Positions 17,588 to 27,500 of a DNA stretch of 64,000 bases are shown here, piece after piece. Under the pieces are notes generated by a model. That model saw only the letters and a list, made by a program, of their open reading frames with translations, was not told the DNA's origin and made no database searches. The DNA is from Brumimicrobium sp. (GTDB lineage: Bacteria; Bacteroidota; Bacteroidia; Flavobacteriales_D; Crocinitomicaceae): contig JAMLGZ010000002.1 of assembly GCA_023957385.1 (NCBI GenBank), forward strand, positions 558,001 through 622,000, written 5' to 3'. The translations under genes were made by a program, and so were the position numbers. Numbering within the stretch: position 1 is the stretch's first letter; each line of letters begins with the position of its first letter.

Positions 17588-19063
17588 TTATTCTACCTTT
17601 TCAGTTACACCTGGGGCATGAATATTTAGAAGTTTGATAACTATTCGTTTGAGCCAGAAAAAACAAAGGATAGAAATCACAAGCATGAGTATCCAACAGC
17701 TTGTCCAGAACCCTGTCCATTCCAATAGATATCCAAAAAGGATGGGGCATACGAATCCTCCCAACCCTCCAATAACTCCCACCATTCCGCCAACTGTTCC
17801 TATATCTTCAGGGAAATAATCTGGAATAAATTTGTAAACCCCAGCTTTCCCTATGCCCCAAGCAATTCCTATGGCAAAAGCTAGAATGGCAAATATCCAC
17901 ATGTTCGCACTGAAGTGAATATGAGTGGTTCCTTGTGCAAGTACTTGCTTTTTTACCACCTTATCTCCCTCGTGAACAAGAGGAGTTTGCCAGCTATTTT
18001 TTATAGGGAGAATTGATTTTTTGTCATCAATTAGTTTCTCAACTTTTGGTTGTAAACTAAAATCTGTTTCATCTACTGTTATTTTAGAATCGGAAACATA
18101 AGTTACCACACCATTCTTAGTTGATGAGATGCCTTTTCCTGGTGTGAAAACATCCATTTTAGGAAAGATTAAAAAAATACTGATTCCTATAGAAAATTTA
18201 AATACCCATTCCATAACTTTCCGCGCACCGTATTTGTCACTCATCCAACCGCCCAAAGCGCGAATTAAGCCTGAGGGCATACTAAAAAGAGATGCAAACA
18301 GTCCGGCTACAACAAGTGAAACTCCATATACATTTGTGAAATAAGGAACAAGCCATTGAGAGAAAGCAACGAAGCATCCGAATACTAGAAAGTAGTATAG
18401 TCCAAAGCGCCAAACCCGGATGTTACCTAATGGTTTTACCATTTGTTTGATGGTTCGCTGCCCTTCAGGTTTTTTATTTTTAGTAAAAATGAGAAATAGG
18501 ATAGCCATTACTACTAATGCTGCTGCGTATAGTTGAGGTAATACACGCCATTGCTCCATATCTTGCCCATTATTGGTTAGTTTTATTAAAAGAGTAGGAG
18601 CTAATAAGGTTGTAATTGCGGCTCCTGCGTTTCCGACTCCTACAATCCCCAAAGCACGTCCTTGCCATTCCTTTGGATACCAAACAGATGTAAAGGCAAT
18701 GCCAGCTGCAAAACCTGATCCAGCCAAACCATATCCAAATCCTAATAGAGCAAAACTCCAGAAACTGTTTGCAAAACTTAGAAAATAAAGAGGGATGGTG
18801 CAAAATAGTAGAAGACCTCCAAAAACCCATCTACCTCCAATCTTATCGGTTAAAATACCAAGTGGAAGCCTAAATATCGAACCAGTTAATATGGGAATAC
18901 CAAATAACCAACCTATTTCTATAGGACCCCAATCAAATACACCATTATCGACTAAGAATGTTACTAAAACACTATTGAAAACCCATACAGCAAAACAAAT
19001 TGTAAAGGCAAGTGTGTTAAAGAAAAGTATCTTATGTGAGGTAAATGAAACTTTGGCTTCCAT
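17588..19063 (-). CDS. NarK-type nitrate/nitrite transporter (MFS), 491 aa
   Basis: The Gly-rich nitrate signatures GFGYGLAGSGFAAGIAFTSV and VGVGNAGAAITTLL, and ALGGWMSDKYGARK, identify a NarK/NasA family carrier in the inner membrane. The start at 19063 (MEAKVSFTSHK) is preferred; the upstream ATG at 19111 would overlap the putative promoter and Fnr-type site. Residues about 302-385, between predicted helices 9 and 10, form an unusual soluble insertion that contains VHEGDKVVKKQVLAQG, reminiscent of a biotinyl/lipoyl-type hairpin. Promoter box TACTTTTG is found about 40 bases upstream, 23 bases after an Fnr-like palindrome. Confidence 0.88.
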   Translation of the reverse strand: MEAKVSFTSHKILFFNTLAFTICFAVWVFNSVLVTFLVDNGVFDWGPIEIGWLFGIPILTGSIFRLPLGILTDKIGGRWVFGGLLLFCTIPLYFLSFANSFWSFALLGFGYGLAGSGFAAGIAFTSVWYPKEWQGRALGIVGVGNAGAAITTLLAPTLLIKLTNNGQDMEQWRVLPQLYAAALVVMAILFLIFTKNKKPEGQRTIKQMVKPLGNIRVWRFGLYYFLVFGCFVAFSQWLVPYFTNVYGVSLVVAGLFASLFSMPSGLIRALGGWMSDKYGARKVMEWVFKFSIGISIFLIFPKMDVFTPGKGISSTKNGVVTYVSDSKITVDETDFSLQPKVEKLIDDKKSILPIKNSWQTPLVHEGDKVVKKQVLAQGTTHIHFSANMWIFAILAFAIGIAWGIGKAGVYKFIPDYFPEDIGTVGGMVGVIGGLGGFVCPILFGYLLEWTGFWTSCWILMLVISILCFFWLKRIVIKLLNIHAPGVTEKVE

Positions 19064-19115
19064 GTTTTTGCTTATTATTTGAAGCAAAAGTAGATGGAAG
19101 CAAATCATCAAAGAA

Positions 19116-19127
19116 TGATTTGAATCA
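19116..19127 (-). promoter_or_regulatory. Fnr-type site upstream of narK pair
   Basis: TGAT-TTGA-ATCA (plus strand) has both perfect half-sites. Its centre lies 58.5 bases before the narK ATG and a TACTTTTG box follows at 23 bases, so it would sit near -41.5, an activating position. Confidence 0.75.
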
Positions 19128-19232
19128 ATGAATTATATGTGCTATTCGTGTGTATCTGTTATGTATAATTACTTTTCTCTTTTATTTATAAGGGTTGTAT
19201 GATTATTACATTTTATCAGGCAAATAGATATA

Positions 19233-19244
19233 TGATAAAAATCA
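19233..19244. promoter_or_regulatory. Second Fnr-type palindrome, narK upstream region
   Basis: TGAT-AAAA-ATCA is a perfect palindrome 170 bases before the narK start and just after the stop of the neighbouring membrane protein. It may be an upstream accessory site. Confidence 0.5.
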
Positions 19245-19249
19245 TATTG

Positions 19250-19810
19250 TTACATCTTTGAAAGAGGTATTAATGGATGTAAGAATAAAACGGATAATTT
19301 AATTTCTGATCCCTCTTTAATCTTACCTTCTACTCTATGAGCAAAATTGGTGAGTTCACGCTTTTTCATACTCAGTAGTGAGAATTTAGTGAGCATTACT
19401 ACTGCGATAGCACAAAAGATAAATACTCCAGAAAAGATAAATCCTTGTGTTTGATATTGGGTTCCTCCTAAAACTAAATAACTTAATAATAGGATGATTA
19501 AACCTATTGGTAAAAGCGTTGTTAGATACATCCTTTTGGAAAATGTATAGTTACTGTGAATATCCATCTTTACAGCAATTTCTGTTCCTTTGTTGCTCTC
19601 TGTAATCTTACCTTGAATGTCGGGGATAGGTGACATAGGGCTATATTTCACATTTTTTATGGTAAATATATCTTCAGATATTTTCCCATAATAAGCAGCG
19701 TTTGGGGAGGCGTGTAGCTGTTCAAAATCAGTTATGGTAACACTGTTTAATTTCTCTTCTATTTCTTTTTTTGAAAGAGATGTACTGATGATAATTTCTT
19801 TTGTGTTCAT
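19250..19810 (-). CDS. Hypothetical membrane protein with two central helices (186 aa)
   Basis: The protein has a soluble N-terminal part of about 95 residues, two hydrophobic helices at about 95-115 and 122-142, and a basic C-terminal tail. No family is recognised. It starts 6 bases after the TehA/SLAC1-like gene ends and is on the same strand, so the two form an operon. Neighbourhood suggests an accessory role in anion transport or in the nitrate response, which is inference only. Confidence 0.5.
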   Translation of the reverse strand: MNTKEIIISTSLSKKEIEEKLNSVTITDFEQLHASPNAAYYGKISEDIFTIKNVKYSPMSPIPDIQGKITESNKGTEIAVKMDIHSNYTFSKRMYLTTLLPIGLIILLLSYLVLGGTQYQTQGFIFSGVFIFCAIAVVMLTKFSLLSMKKRELTNFAHRVEGKIKEGSEIKLSVLFLHPLIPLSKM

Positions 19811-19816
19811 GGTATT

Positions 19817-20875
19817 TTATTTTAATGAATATCTTTTATTTTTTAAAAACAAACTTTCTATAACTCTATGTGTTAAACCTCCAACTGTTACAACCCATGC
19901 GAATAATGCCAAGTAAACAAAGTAGAAAGGAATAGTATGTAAAAAATTAATCTCTATCACTTTAGCTAATTGGAAAGTGCAAACAGTGTACATTCCAAGA
20001 GGGAATACCATTCCCCAGTATTGAGGGTGGTAATTAATTGGGATAAAATGATAGAAATGTCTCCAAAATCCTAAAATGATAATGATAGGAATCCACCAGG
20101 TTCCTGTTGCCCAGAATAACAAGGTAATCCCTTTTATAAAGGGCAATAATGAAATTAAGATCTCCCATTCTGGAGCGTGAATGGTTAATAATGATCCTGC
20201 TAAAGTTATAATAGCAACGGCGCCCATATTAATCCAATAAGGTGGAGCAAACTCTTCTGCTTGTATTTCAAAGAAAATAAGACGGTAAAAAATAAGCGTG
20301 ATTATAATTAAATATAATACACAACCCACTAAAAATACCGATAGCGAAAAGAACAAAGTGACCTCTCGTTCAAAAGGCAAAAACTCTGCTAATTGTGTTG
20401 CTAATACAGAAACAGATTGAGTTGCTACCACCATTAATAACCAAATTCCATTGAGACCTTTATCTAAGGTGGGTTTTCCTCTTTTTACTGTAATTATTAT
20501 GAAAAAAGAGTACAAGAGAATAGCCCATAGTGCTGTGCCAACATAAAAGAATAACATAGCTATCTGATGATTTTCTTCGATAATTAGGAATTGACTCCCT
20601 AATATGTTTGTTGCGGCTACAATTGTTAAGAATCCTCCTCCTCTTGCATGGTCGGAGAAGTCATTCTTGAAATATTGAAAATAAAAAAAGATTCTATTTA
20701 ATAGTAATACCCATAAGAGAAAATAGAATAAAATATTGAGATAAAATAGGGGCTTTGCAATAGGAAATACACCAGTAAAAAAGGTGGCAATAGATACAAT
20801 CCCAGTAGCCATGACTAGAGCAAAGTAACTAGGAAATAAATTTGCAACAATATTTTTGATGTTTTTGATTGACAT
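19817..20875 (-). CDS. TDT/SLAC1-TehA family anion channel-like protein (352 aa)
   Basis: About ten transmembrane segments and the N-terminal pattern [17 protein letters not shown] are typical of the tellurite-resistance/dicarboxylate transporter (TDT) family, which includes bacterial TehA and plant SLAC1 anion channels. SLAC1 members pass nitrate and chloride. Lying between narK and the two-component system, it could be a nitrate or nitrite channel; sulfite or C4-dicarboxylate export are alternatives. An operon partner of unknown function follows. No Fnr-type palindrome is seen directly upstream. Confidence 0.8.
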   Translation of the reverse strand: MSIKNIKNIVANLFPSYFALVMATGIVSIATFFTGVFPIAKPLFYLNILFYFLLWVLLLNRIFFYFQYFKNDFSDHARGGGFLTIVAATNILGSQFLIIEENHQIAMLFFYVGTALWAILLYSFFIIITVKRGKPTLDKGLNGIWLLMVVATQSVSVLATQLAEFLPFEREVTLFFSLSVFLVGCVLYLIIITLIFYRLIFFEIQAEEFAPPYWINMGAVAIITLAGSLLTIHAPEWEILISLLPFIKGITLLFWATGTWWIPIIIILGFWRHFYHFIPINYHPQYWGMVFPLGMYTVCTFQLAKVIEINFLHTIPFYFVYLALFAWVVTVGGLTHRVIESLFLKNKRYSLK

Positions 20876-20944
20876 ATTTCTGTTTCTAAAGACAAATTTC
20901 AGATGTCAACCTTAAAATGAGATTAAAATGGAATTAAAAAGTAA

Positions 20945-22312
20945 TTAAATTTTGACAATAGGTATGCACAATGAAATTGTTGTTCCTTTTCCCTCTGTGG
21001 ATTCAATGTGGACTTTTCCCTTGTGTAATTCAATGATACGATGAACTAAAGATAAACCAATGCCATGTCCATGAATGCCTATTGCATTTTCTCCACGATA
21101 TAATGGTTCAAAGGCATGTTCTTGATAAGATTTAGGCATGCCAATGCCAGAGTCTTTAAAGCAAATAACGATATCATTTCCTTGAACTGAAATAAAAATA
21201 TTTACTGTTTTGTTGGAAGAGAATTTGCAGGCATTATCCATAATATTGATAAAGGCTCGTTCTAATAACTTATTCTCTCCGACACAAATCAGTTGACTGT
21301 CATCTTTTATTGTTGCATCAAAGGTAATATTTACTTTGTTTTCAGGGTTTCGCCTTAAAAAATCATCCCGTACGATCCAGATGAGTTCGTCTATTCGTAT
21401 TTCTTCAAAATGATAATGTACCAAATCATCAGTGCTTGCTAATTCTAGTAGGTTATTTGTTAGGGTATGTAAATTTTTTACATCTTGCGATATCGTGTGT
21501 AGGGTTGTTTTGTATTCTTCCTCGGTTCTATCTTTCATCAAGGTAACATCTATTTGCCCGTTTATAGCTGTGAGTGGGTTCCGTAATTCGTGAGAAGCAT
21601 TAGCAACAAATCGTTTTTGAGAGTTAAAGGCTGCTTCTAGTCGATCGAGCATTTTATTAAAAGTAGAGGCTAATTTTCCTATCTCATCATCTGTTGGGTT
21701 GTTTCCTAGTCGTTGATGTATGTTTTTATGATTAATCTGATTTACTTGATGAATAAAATTGGAAATTGGTTTTAAAAGAAATCCAACATAAAGCCAGCCA
21801 CTAAGAAAAATGATAATAATTAAAATAAGACCTCGTATGAATAGCATTCTTTTTAAGTTTCTAATATAATCTACTCCATGTATATCGATGCCAGAACTAA
21901 AAATATAATACGAATCGTTCAGGTAGGTATAATAAAAACCCACTGTTTCAGTTTGATTTGCAGAAATCAAAAAAGGTTTGTCTGGGTAAATAGAGTTAAT
22001 AACTTTAGAATCTGGAGCCTTAAAGGAGCTGTCTTGATACAGTAGGGTTTGGTTTTTAAGAAAAATAACAAAACGTTCGTTGGCTATAGAGGGACTTGGA
22101 TTGTATTGTATCTTTTGTGTTTTTGGATTTAAAGAATCTTTATCTGAAACCAATACGAATTTTAATTTAGCAATTCCACGATCTTGTAATCTAGAATAGA
22201 AATCTTCTTTTCGATAATTTTCAGATAGGAAATAGATAGAAATGGAAAAGAAAAATAAAATTATTCCAACAATAACTCCAAACAATATCGTAAAACGAAT
22301 TCTGATTTTCAT
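20945..22312 (-). CDS. Membrane sensor histidine kinase (455 aa)
   Basis: Two transmembrane helices (about 5-29 and 158-180) enclose a periplasmic sensor domain of about 125 residues. A HAMP region (180-232), the phospho-acceptor block FVANASHELRNPLTAI with His241, and a HATPase domain with NACKFS (N box), DSGIGMP (G1) and GHGIGLSLVHRI (G2) follow. It lies 1 base after the response regulator gene and so forms a pair with it. The periplasmic domain shows no recognised fold; by context, nitrate, redox or envelope state are candidate signals. Confidence 0.92.
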   Translation of the reverse strand: MKIRIRFTILFGVIVGIILFFFSISIYFLSENYRKEDFYSRLQDRGIAKLKFVLVSDKDSLNPKTQKIQYNPSPSIANERFVIFLKNQTLLYQDSSFKAPDSKVINSIYPDKPFLISANQTETVGFYYTYLNDSYYIFSSGIDIHGVDYIRNLKRMLFIRGLILIIIIFLSGWLYVGFLLKPISNFIHQVNQINHKNIHQRLGNNPTDDEIGKLASTFNKMLDRLEAAFNSQKRFVANASHELRNPLTAINGQIDVTLMKDRTEEEYKTTLHTISQDVKNLHTLTNNLLELASTDDLVHYHFEEIRIDELIWIVRDDFLRRNPENKVNITFDATIKDDSQLICVGENKLLERAFINIMDNACKFSSNKTVNIFISVQGNDIVICFKDSGIGMPKSYQEHAFEPLYRGENAIGIHGHGIGLSLVHRIIELHKGKVHIESTEGKGTTISLCIPIVKI

Positions 22313-22313
22313 A

Positions 22314-23012
22314 TTAGTCCTCTTTTATAGAATAGCCTAATCCAACATGTGTATGTATGAGTTTGTTTGGGTAGTCATTATCTATTTTTTTGCGAAGAAA
22401 ATTCACATATACTTCAATAACATTCGTTCCTGAATCGAACGTGATATCCCACACTTTCTCAGCTATTTCTGCCTTACTAATGACTCTGTTTTTGTTTTGT
22501 AAGAGTAACTCTAAAAGTGTATATTCTTTGGCAGTGAGTTTTACTTCATTACCCGCTCTTTTTACAATCTTAGAAAAGGTATTTAATTCCAGATCTCCAA
22601 TAGACAAAATGTGATTTGAATCGGTGGGCTGCTCTGTGCTATTGTTGGTTCGTCTCAAGAGGGATTTGACACGAGCTAGTAATTCAGGGAAATCAAAAGG
22701 TTTAATTAAATAATCATCAGCTCCAGCTTCAAAACCTTCCAATTTGTCATCTAGCGAGCCTAATGCGGTTAGCATTATGATTTTTGATTCGGGATGTTTG
22801 TCTCTGATAATTTTGCAAAGTTTTAATCCATTTAAATGCGGGATGATGACATCTAACACGAAAATATCATACCCATTAGAAAGTGCTAATTTCTCACCAA
22901 ATTCACCATCATAGGCAACGTCAACTTCAAATCCATTTTCTTCAAATCCTTGCTTGAGAAATTGTACTACCCGAGTTTCATCTTCTACTATAAGGATTTT
23001 GGATTTATTCAT
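22314..23012 (-). CDS. OmpR/PhoB-family response regulator (232 aa)
   Basis: The receiver domain (1-120) has the acidic pair in VEDE, phospho-acceptor Asp54 in FVLDVIIPHLNG, the Thr in MLTALG and Lys in LIKPF. The C-terminal winged helix (about 135-230) ends with the RKKIDND..LIHTHVGLGY signature of the OmpR class. The ATG at 23012 (MNKSKILIVEDE) is preferred; 23027 adds five residues. A degenerate Fnr-type palindrome lies about 57 bases upstream, so the pair may itself be oxygen-regulated. The target genes are unknown. Confidence 0.92.
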   Translation of the reverse strand: MNKSKILIVEDETRVVQFLKQGFEENGFEVDVAYDGEFGEKLALSNGYDIFVLDVIIPHLNGLKLCKIIRDKHPESKIIMLTALGSLDDKLEGFEAGADDYLIKPFDFPELLARVKSLLRRTNNSTEQPTDSNHILSIGDLELNTFSKIVKRAGNEVKLTAKEYTLLELLLQNKNRVISKAEIAEKVWDITFDSGTNVIEVYVNFLRKKIDNDYPNKLIHTHVGLGYSIKED

Positions 23013-23063
23013 TTTGGATTCATTCACAAACCAAATATAGCATTTTTAATACAATCAAAAACA

Positions 23064-23075
23064 TGATGTAAATCT
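23064..23075 (-). promoter_or_regulatory. Degenerate Fnr-type site upstream of the response regulator
   Basis: TGAT-GTAA-ATCT has one mismatch to TGAT-N4-ATCA and is centred 57.5 bases before the ATG at 23012, the same distance as in the other candidates. Confidence 0.4.
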
Positions 23076-23182
23076 TTGAATTAAATCCACTAAAACAATT
23101 TCTATTACTTGGAATATTGCTAGATACAGTAAAGTAACTATTTATTTAGAATCATTCTAATTTTAATAAAAATCAAAAAGCA

Positions 23183-23194
23183 TGATTCACATCA
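23183..23194 (+). promoter_or_regulatory. Fnr-type site of the nar operon
   Basis: TGAT-TCAC-ATCA is centred 56.5 bases before the cytochrome c ATG at 23245. An AATATTTG box at 23218-23225 would place transcription start near 23230 and the site at about -41.5. The palindrome overlaps an upstream in-frame ATG (23182), which argues for the 23245 start. Confidence 0.75.
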
Positions 23195-23244
23195 TAGAAA
23201 TAGGAGTTGAATGTCCTAATATTTGTATCGTAAAATTAGTGAAT

Positions 23245-23796
23245 ATGAAACGAATTAAAATAATCAGATTATTGGCATTGTTGAGCGTAGGATTTTTATT
23301 ACAAACTCAGTCAGTTGCCTTATCAAATGAGGGACAAATGACTCCAGAAGAAATAGCTGGTAAAAAATATTTTGAAGGAGCAACCCGATTTGAAAATAGG
23401 GGGCCTTCATGTATTACTTGTCATTCTGTAGCCAATAATAAGGTGATAAAGGGAGGTTTATTAGCAAAAGATTTAACAGATGTTTATTCCCGTATGGGAG
23501 AAGGTATTTCAGCTTGGTTGATGGCACCTCCATTTCCTGCTATGGATGTGTCTTATCGTAATCATGCTTTAACAGATAAAGAAAGAACAGATTTACAGGC
23601 TTTCTTGAAATATGTTAATGATAATCAGGAAGGACAAAGCCTTGATAAGGGTTATAGTACTATGCTGCTTGCAGGAGGAAGTGGCGTAGTTGGCGTCTTT
23701 GTGTTAATCAGTCTGATTTGGTTTAATAGAAAGAAGAAAATGGTTAAGAGAGACATCTTTGATCGCCAATTACAAGCGTGGGATGCAAAACATTAA
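23245..23796 (+). CDS. Membrane-anchored cytochrome c, first gene of nar operon (183 aa)
   Basis: A signal peptide (about 1-26) is followed by one haem c site CITCH (Cys56, Cys59, His60) and a likely distal Met in FPAM (Met100), then a C-terminal transmembrane helix (about 140-160) and a basic tail. It faces the periplasm. Position 24 bases before narG recalls NarC of Thermus, where a cytochrome is part of the nitrate reductase complex; here it could pass electrons to or from the cytochrome domain fused to NarI. Start at 23245 fits the signal peptide and the promoter. Confidence 0.85.
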   Translation: MKRIKIIRLLALLSVGFLLQTQSVALSNEGQMTPEEIAGKKYFEGATRFENRGPSCITCHSVANNKVIKGGLLAKDLTDVYSRMGEGISAWLMAPPFPAMDVSYRNHALTDKERTDLQAFLKYVNDNQEGQSLDKGYSTMLLAGGSGVVGVFVLISLIWFNRKKKMVKRDIFDRQLQAWDAKH

Positions 23797-23820
23797 TATA
23801 AAGAATTTAAATAAATAGTT

Positions 23821-26800
23821 ATGAGTTGGATTGAAGATATAATTTCCCCAGAAACCAGAAAATGGGAAGAGTTTTACAGAAACAGATGGCAATACGATAA
23901 AATTGTTCGAAGTACTCACGGTGTAAACTGTACCGGTGGTTGCTCTTGGGCTATTCACGTTAAAGACGGTATTGTTGTATGGGAAATGCAGCAATTAGAT
24001 TATCCACAGTTTAATAAAGAAGTGCCTCCTTATGAACCTCGTGGGTGTCAAAGAGGGATTTCTTATTCTTGGTATTTGTATAGCCCAATTCGTGTGAAAT
24101 ATCCAATTATCAGAGGAGCTTTGCTTGATTTATTTAATGAAGAAAAGAAAAAATGTGGAGGAGATCCTGTTCAAGCATGGGCGAATATCCAAGCAGATAA
24201 ATATAAGAGAATACGCTACCAAAGAGCTAGAGGTAAAGGTGGATTTAGAAGAGTGAGATGGGATGATGTAGTGGAATTAATAGCTGCTTCTAATATCTAC
24301 ACAATCCAAAAGTATGGCTCTGATAGAATCATTGGTTTTGCTCCGATTCCTGCAAAAAGTATGTTAAGTTATGCTTCAGGAGCAAGATATTTACAATTAA
24401 TGGGAGCCGTAAACTTAAGTTTTTATGATTGGTATTGCGACCTTCCAAATGCTTTCCCTGAGGTTTGGGGAGAGCAAACTGACGTATGTGAAAGTGCTGA
24501 CTGGTACAAATCTAAGTTTATTGTTTCCATGGGGGCAAACCTTGGTATGACACGTACGCCAGATATTCACTTCTTCTCTGAAGCTCGTCATAACGGAACA
24601 AAAACGGTAGTTATGTCGCCTGACTTTAGTATGGTGGCTAAGCATGCTGACCAATGGATACCTGTTCACGCGGGTTCTGATGGCGCCTTTTGGACAGCTG
24701 TAACGCATGTTATCTTAACTGAATTTCACGTTCAAAGACAAGTTCCATATTTCATGGATTATGTTAAACGCTTTACGGATATGCCTTTCTTAGTTAGAAT
24801 TGAAAAAGATGGTGAAAAGTTTGTCCCTGGGCGTTTAATGCGTGTAGATGAAACTCCAAACTATAAAGATGTTGAGAATGGAGAGTGGAAATTCTTAAAT
24901 TTTGATTCAAAAACAGGAAACCTAGTTTCTCCTATGGGAACTATGGGTTACCGTTGGCAAGATAAAAAGGGTCAATGGAATTTGCTATTCAAAGACGGAG
25001 AAACTGGTGTTGAATATGATCCTGAATTAACTTTCTTGGATAAGAAAGATGATGTAGTTCAAATTTCTTACCATGATTTTGGTTTAGCAAAAGACTTTAA
25101 ACGTGGTGTTCCTGTAAGATTCGTTAAAGACAAGCAAGGAAATGATGTTCCAGTTGCTACTATTTACGATTTGTTAATGGGGCACTATGGAGTAAACAGA
25201 GGTTTAGAAGGAGATTATCCAAAATCGTATGATGAAACAGATCAGGCTTATACTCCAGCTTGGCAAGAAATCTTTACTGGTATCGATCGGAAAGAGGTTA
25301 TTCAGTTGGCTAGAGAGTGGGGAGTAACTGCTGAAAAAACAGAAGGTGCATGTATGGTTATTGTAGGAGCTGGTATAAACCACTGGTTTCACGAAAATTT
25401 AATGTATCGTTCTGCAATTATGACTCAGTTGCTAACTGGATGTAACGGTAAGAATGGTGGAGGGATGAATCACTATGTTGGTCAAGAGAAATTAGCTCCC
25501 ATGGATTCATGGTCAACTATAATGAGTTCTAAAGACTGGGATACTTCACCACGTTTACAGCAAGGGCCAATTTGGCACTACATTAATTCTTGCCAATGGA
25601 GATATGACGGAAATCAACGAATCTATAATACTTCACCAGATAATAAATTGACCAATATGCACTCTGCGGATTGGGCAGTAATGTCGGTGCGAAATGGTTG
25701 GATGCCTTACTATCCACAGTATAGTAAGAGTAATTTCGAGATTGTAAAAGATGCTCAAAAAGCAGGCGCTACAACTGAAGATGAGATGAGAAACTATATT
25801 GTTTCTCAGATTAAATCGGGAGAATTGAAACATGCTATCGTTGAACCAGATAAAGAAATAAATTTCCCGCGTGTGTGGTTTATTTGGAAAGGAAATGCAA
25901 TTGGCACCTCTGCAAAAGGGCATGAATATTTCCTTGATCACTATTTAGGAACTCACACCAACAAGATAGCAGATGAAGTAGCTGGAGATATCGTTAAAGA
26001 TATTCACTATATGGGTGATGAAGGTCCAAAAGGAAAAATGGATTTAGTAATTGATATTAACTTTAGAATGGATACATCAGCTTTGTATTCAGATATTGTA
26101 TTGCCTACTGCTTCATGGTATGAGAAGGCAGATATTAATTCAACAGACCTACACTCATTTATACATCCATTGTCTGAAGCTATCCCACCGGTTTGGGAAT
26201 CTAAATCAGACTGGCAAATCTTTGAAACACTAGCAAAGAAAGTTCAAGAGATGGCTAAAACTTATCTCCCTGAACCTATGCTAGATGTTGTGAACCAACC
26301 GTTGACTCATGACTCCAAAGACGAAATAACCCAACCAAGATTGTTAGATTGGTCAAAGAGTGAATGTGAGCCAATTCCTGGAAAAACAATGCATAAGATT
26401 GTATTTAAGGAAAGGGATTACACTAAAATTTATGACAAATTTATTACACTTGGAGAAGGTGTTGCTAAAAATGGTTTGGGAGCGCATGGGAATCACTATA
26501 TGTGTGAAGATGTGTATCAAGAAATGCTAGATCATAAACAGCATGTCATAAAATTAAGTGATGGTAAAGAATATCCTTCTCTTAAAGAAGATGTAGAAGC
26601 TATTAATGCTATTTTAAAGCTTTCAACCCTTACTAATGGTAAATTAACGGTTAGAGCATATGGAAATATGTCTGTAAAAACTGGTTTACCTGATGTAGCA
26701 CATTTAGGAGATGGTTTTGAACAAGTAAGTTTTGAATATAGAGATTTACAGTCACAGCCTGTTAGATACAATTCATCACCAGTTTGGTCAGGTTTGATGA

Positions 26801-27465
26801 ACAACGGAAGAACGTATGCAGCTTATACCTATAACGTTGATATGTTCGTCCCTTGGAGAACACTCACAGGAAGACAACATGCTTATCTTGATCATGATGC
26901 GTATATAGCATTCGGAGAACATTTCCCAACTTACAAGCCTTCACCAACGCCAGAAGCATATGGAGACTTACGTGTAACAGTCAATGATGGTCAGGCTAAA
27001 ATGCTAAACTGTTTGACGCCTCACGGTAAATGGCATATTCACTCAACGTATGGAGATACTTTAAGAATGTTAACACTCTCTAGAGGGAATGAGCCATGCT
27101 GGATTAGTGAAGCAGATGCAGCTGAATTAGGAATTAATGATAACGACCATGTGGAAGTGTATAACGACCACGGTACGTATGTAACTCGAGCCTGTGTGAG
27201 TGCTCGTATTCCTAAGGGTGTATGTATTGTATATCATGCCGTTGAGCGTACTTATAATATTGCCAAATCTCAAGAGAGAAGAGGTAAGAAAGGAGAACCA
27301 AGACGTGGTGGTATGAACAACTCATTTACACGAGTGCATTTGAAGCCAAACTTAATGTGTGGTGGTTATGGGCAGTTTTCTTACCATTTCAATTATTGGG
27401 GACCTGTTGGATCTAACCGTGATACACATGTTTTAGTTAGAAAAATGAAGAAAGTAGAATATTAA
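23821..27465 (+). CDS. narG: Respiratory nitrate reductase alpha subunit, molybdenum catalytic subunit
   Basis: At 1,214 residues it has the length of NarG. The FS0 cluster ligands His33, Cys37, Cys41 and Cys76 ([21 protein letters not shown]) and Asp221 in [15 protein letters not shown], equal to the molybdenum ligand Asp222 of E. coli, are present. No twin-arginine leader is visible, which predicts the cytoplasm-facing orientation with a bis-MGD cofactor. The Pro that commonly follows the ligand region (DVPES) is Cys here. It reduces nitrate to nitrite with electrons from NarH. The cofactor genes moaA-mobA-moeA are encoded 7-22 kb downstream. Confidence 0.97.
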   Translation: MSWIEDIISPETRKWEEFYRNRWQYDKIVRSTHGVNCTGGCSWAIHVKDGIVVWEMQQLDYPQFNKEVPPYEPRGCQRGISYSWYLYSPIRVKYPIIRGALLDLFNEEKKKCGGDPVQAWANIQADKYKRIRYQRARGKGGFRRVRWDDVVELIAASNIYTIQKYGSDRIIGFAPIPAKSMLSYASGARYLQLMGAVNLSFYDWYCDLPNAFPEVWGEQTDVCESADWYKSKFIVSMGANLGMTRTPDIHFFSEARHNGTKTVVMSPDFSMVAKHADQWIPVHAGSDGAFWTAVTHVILTEFHVQRQVPYFMDYVKRFTDMPFLVRIEKDGEKFVPGRLMRVDETPNYKDVENGEWKFLNFDSKTGNLVSPMGTMGYRWQDKKGQWNLLFKDGETGVEYDPELTFLDKKDDVVQISYHDFGLAKDFKRGVPVRFVKDKQGNDVPVATIYDLLMGHYGVNRGLEGDYPKSYDETDQAYTPAWQEIFTGIDRKEVIQLAREWGVTAEKTEGACMVIVGAGINHWFHENLMYRSAIMTQLLTGCNGKNGGGMNHYVGQEKLAPMDSWSTIMSSKDWDTSPRLQQGPIWHYINSCQWRYDGNQRIYNTSPDNKLTNMHSADWAVMSVRNGWMPYYPQYSKSNFEIVKDAQKAGATTEDEMRNYIVSQIKSGELKHAIVEPDKEINFPRVWFIWKGNAIGTSAKGHEYFLDHYLGTHTNKIADEVAGDIVKDIHYMGDEGPKGKMDLVIDINFRMDTSALYSDIVLPTASWYEKADINSTDLHSFIHPLSEAIPPVWESKSDWQIFETLAKKVQEMAKTYLPEPMLDVVNQPLTHDSKDEITQPRLLDWSKSECEPIPGKTMHKIVFKERDYTKIYDKFITLGEGVAKNGLGAHGNHYMCEDVYQEMLDHKQHVIKLSDGKEYPSLKEDVEAINAILKLSTLTNGKLTVRAYGNMSVKTGLPDVAHLGDGFEQVSFEYRDLQSQPVRYNSSPVWSGLMNNGRTYAAYTYNVDMFVPWRTLTGRQHAYLDHDAYIAFGEHFPTYKPSPTPEAYGDLRVTVNDGQAKMLNCLTPHGKWHIHSTYGDTLRMLTLSRGNEPCWISEADAAELGINDNDHVEVYNDHGTYVTRACVSARIPKGVCIVYHAVERTYNIAKSQERRGKKGEPRRGGMNNSFTRVHLKPNLMCGGYGQFSYHFNYWGPVGSNRDTHVLVRKMKKVEY

Positions 27466-27500
27466 GAAAATTAAGTAGAATCAATTAAAATTCATATATC

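Noticed and set aside
23821..27465. Small minus-strand ORFs inside narG (for example 24415-24708 and 25633-25941)
   Set aside because: They are antisense to a strongly conserved gene, have no family resemblance and no start context.
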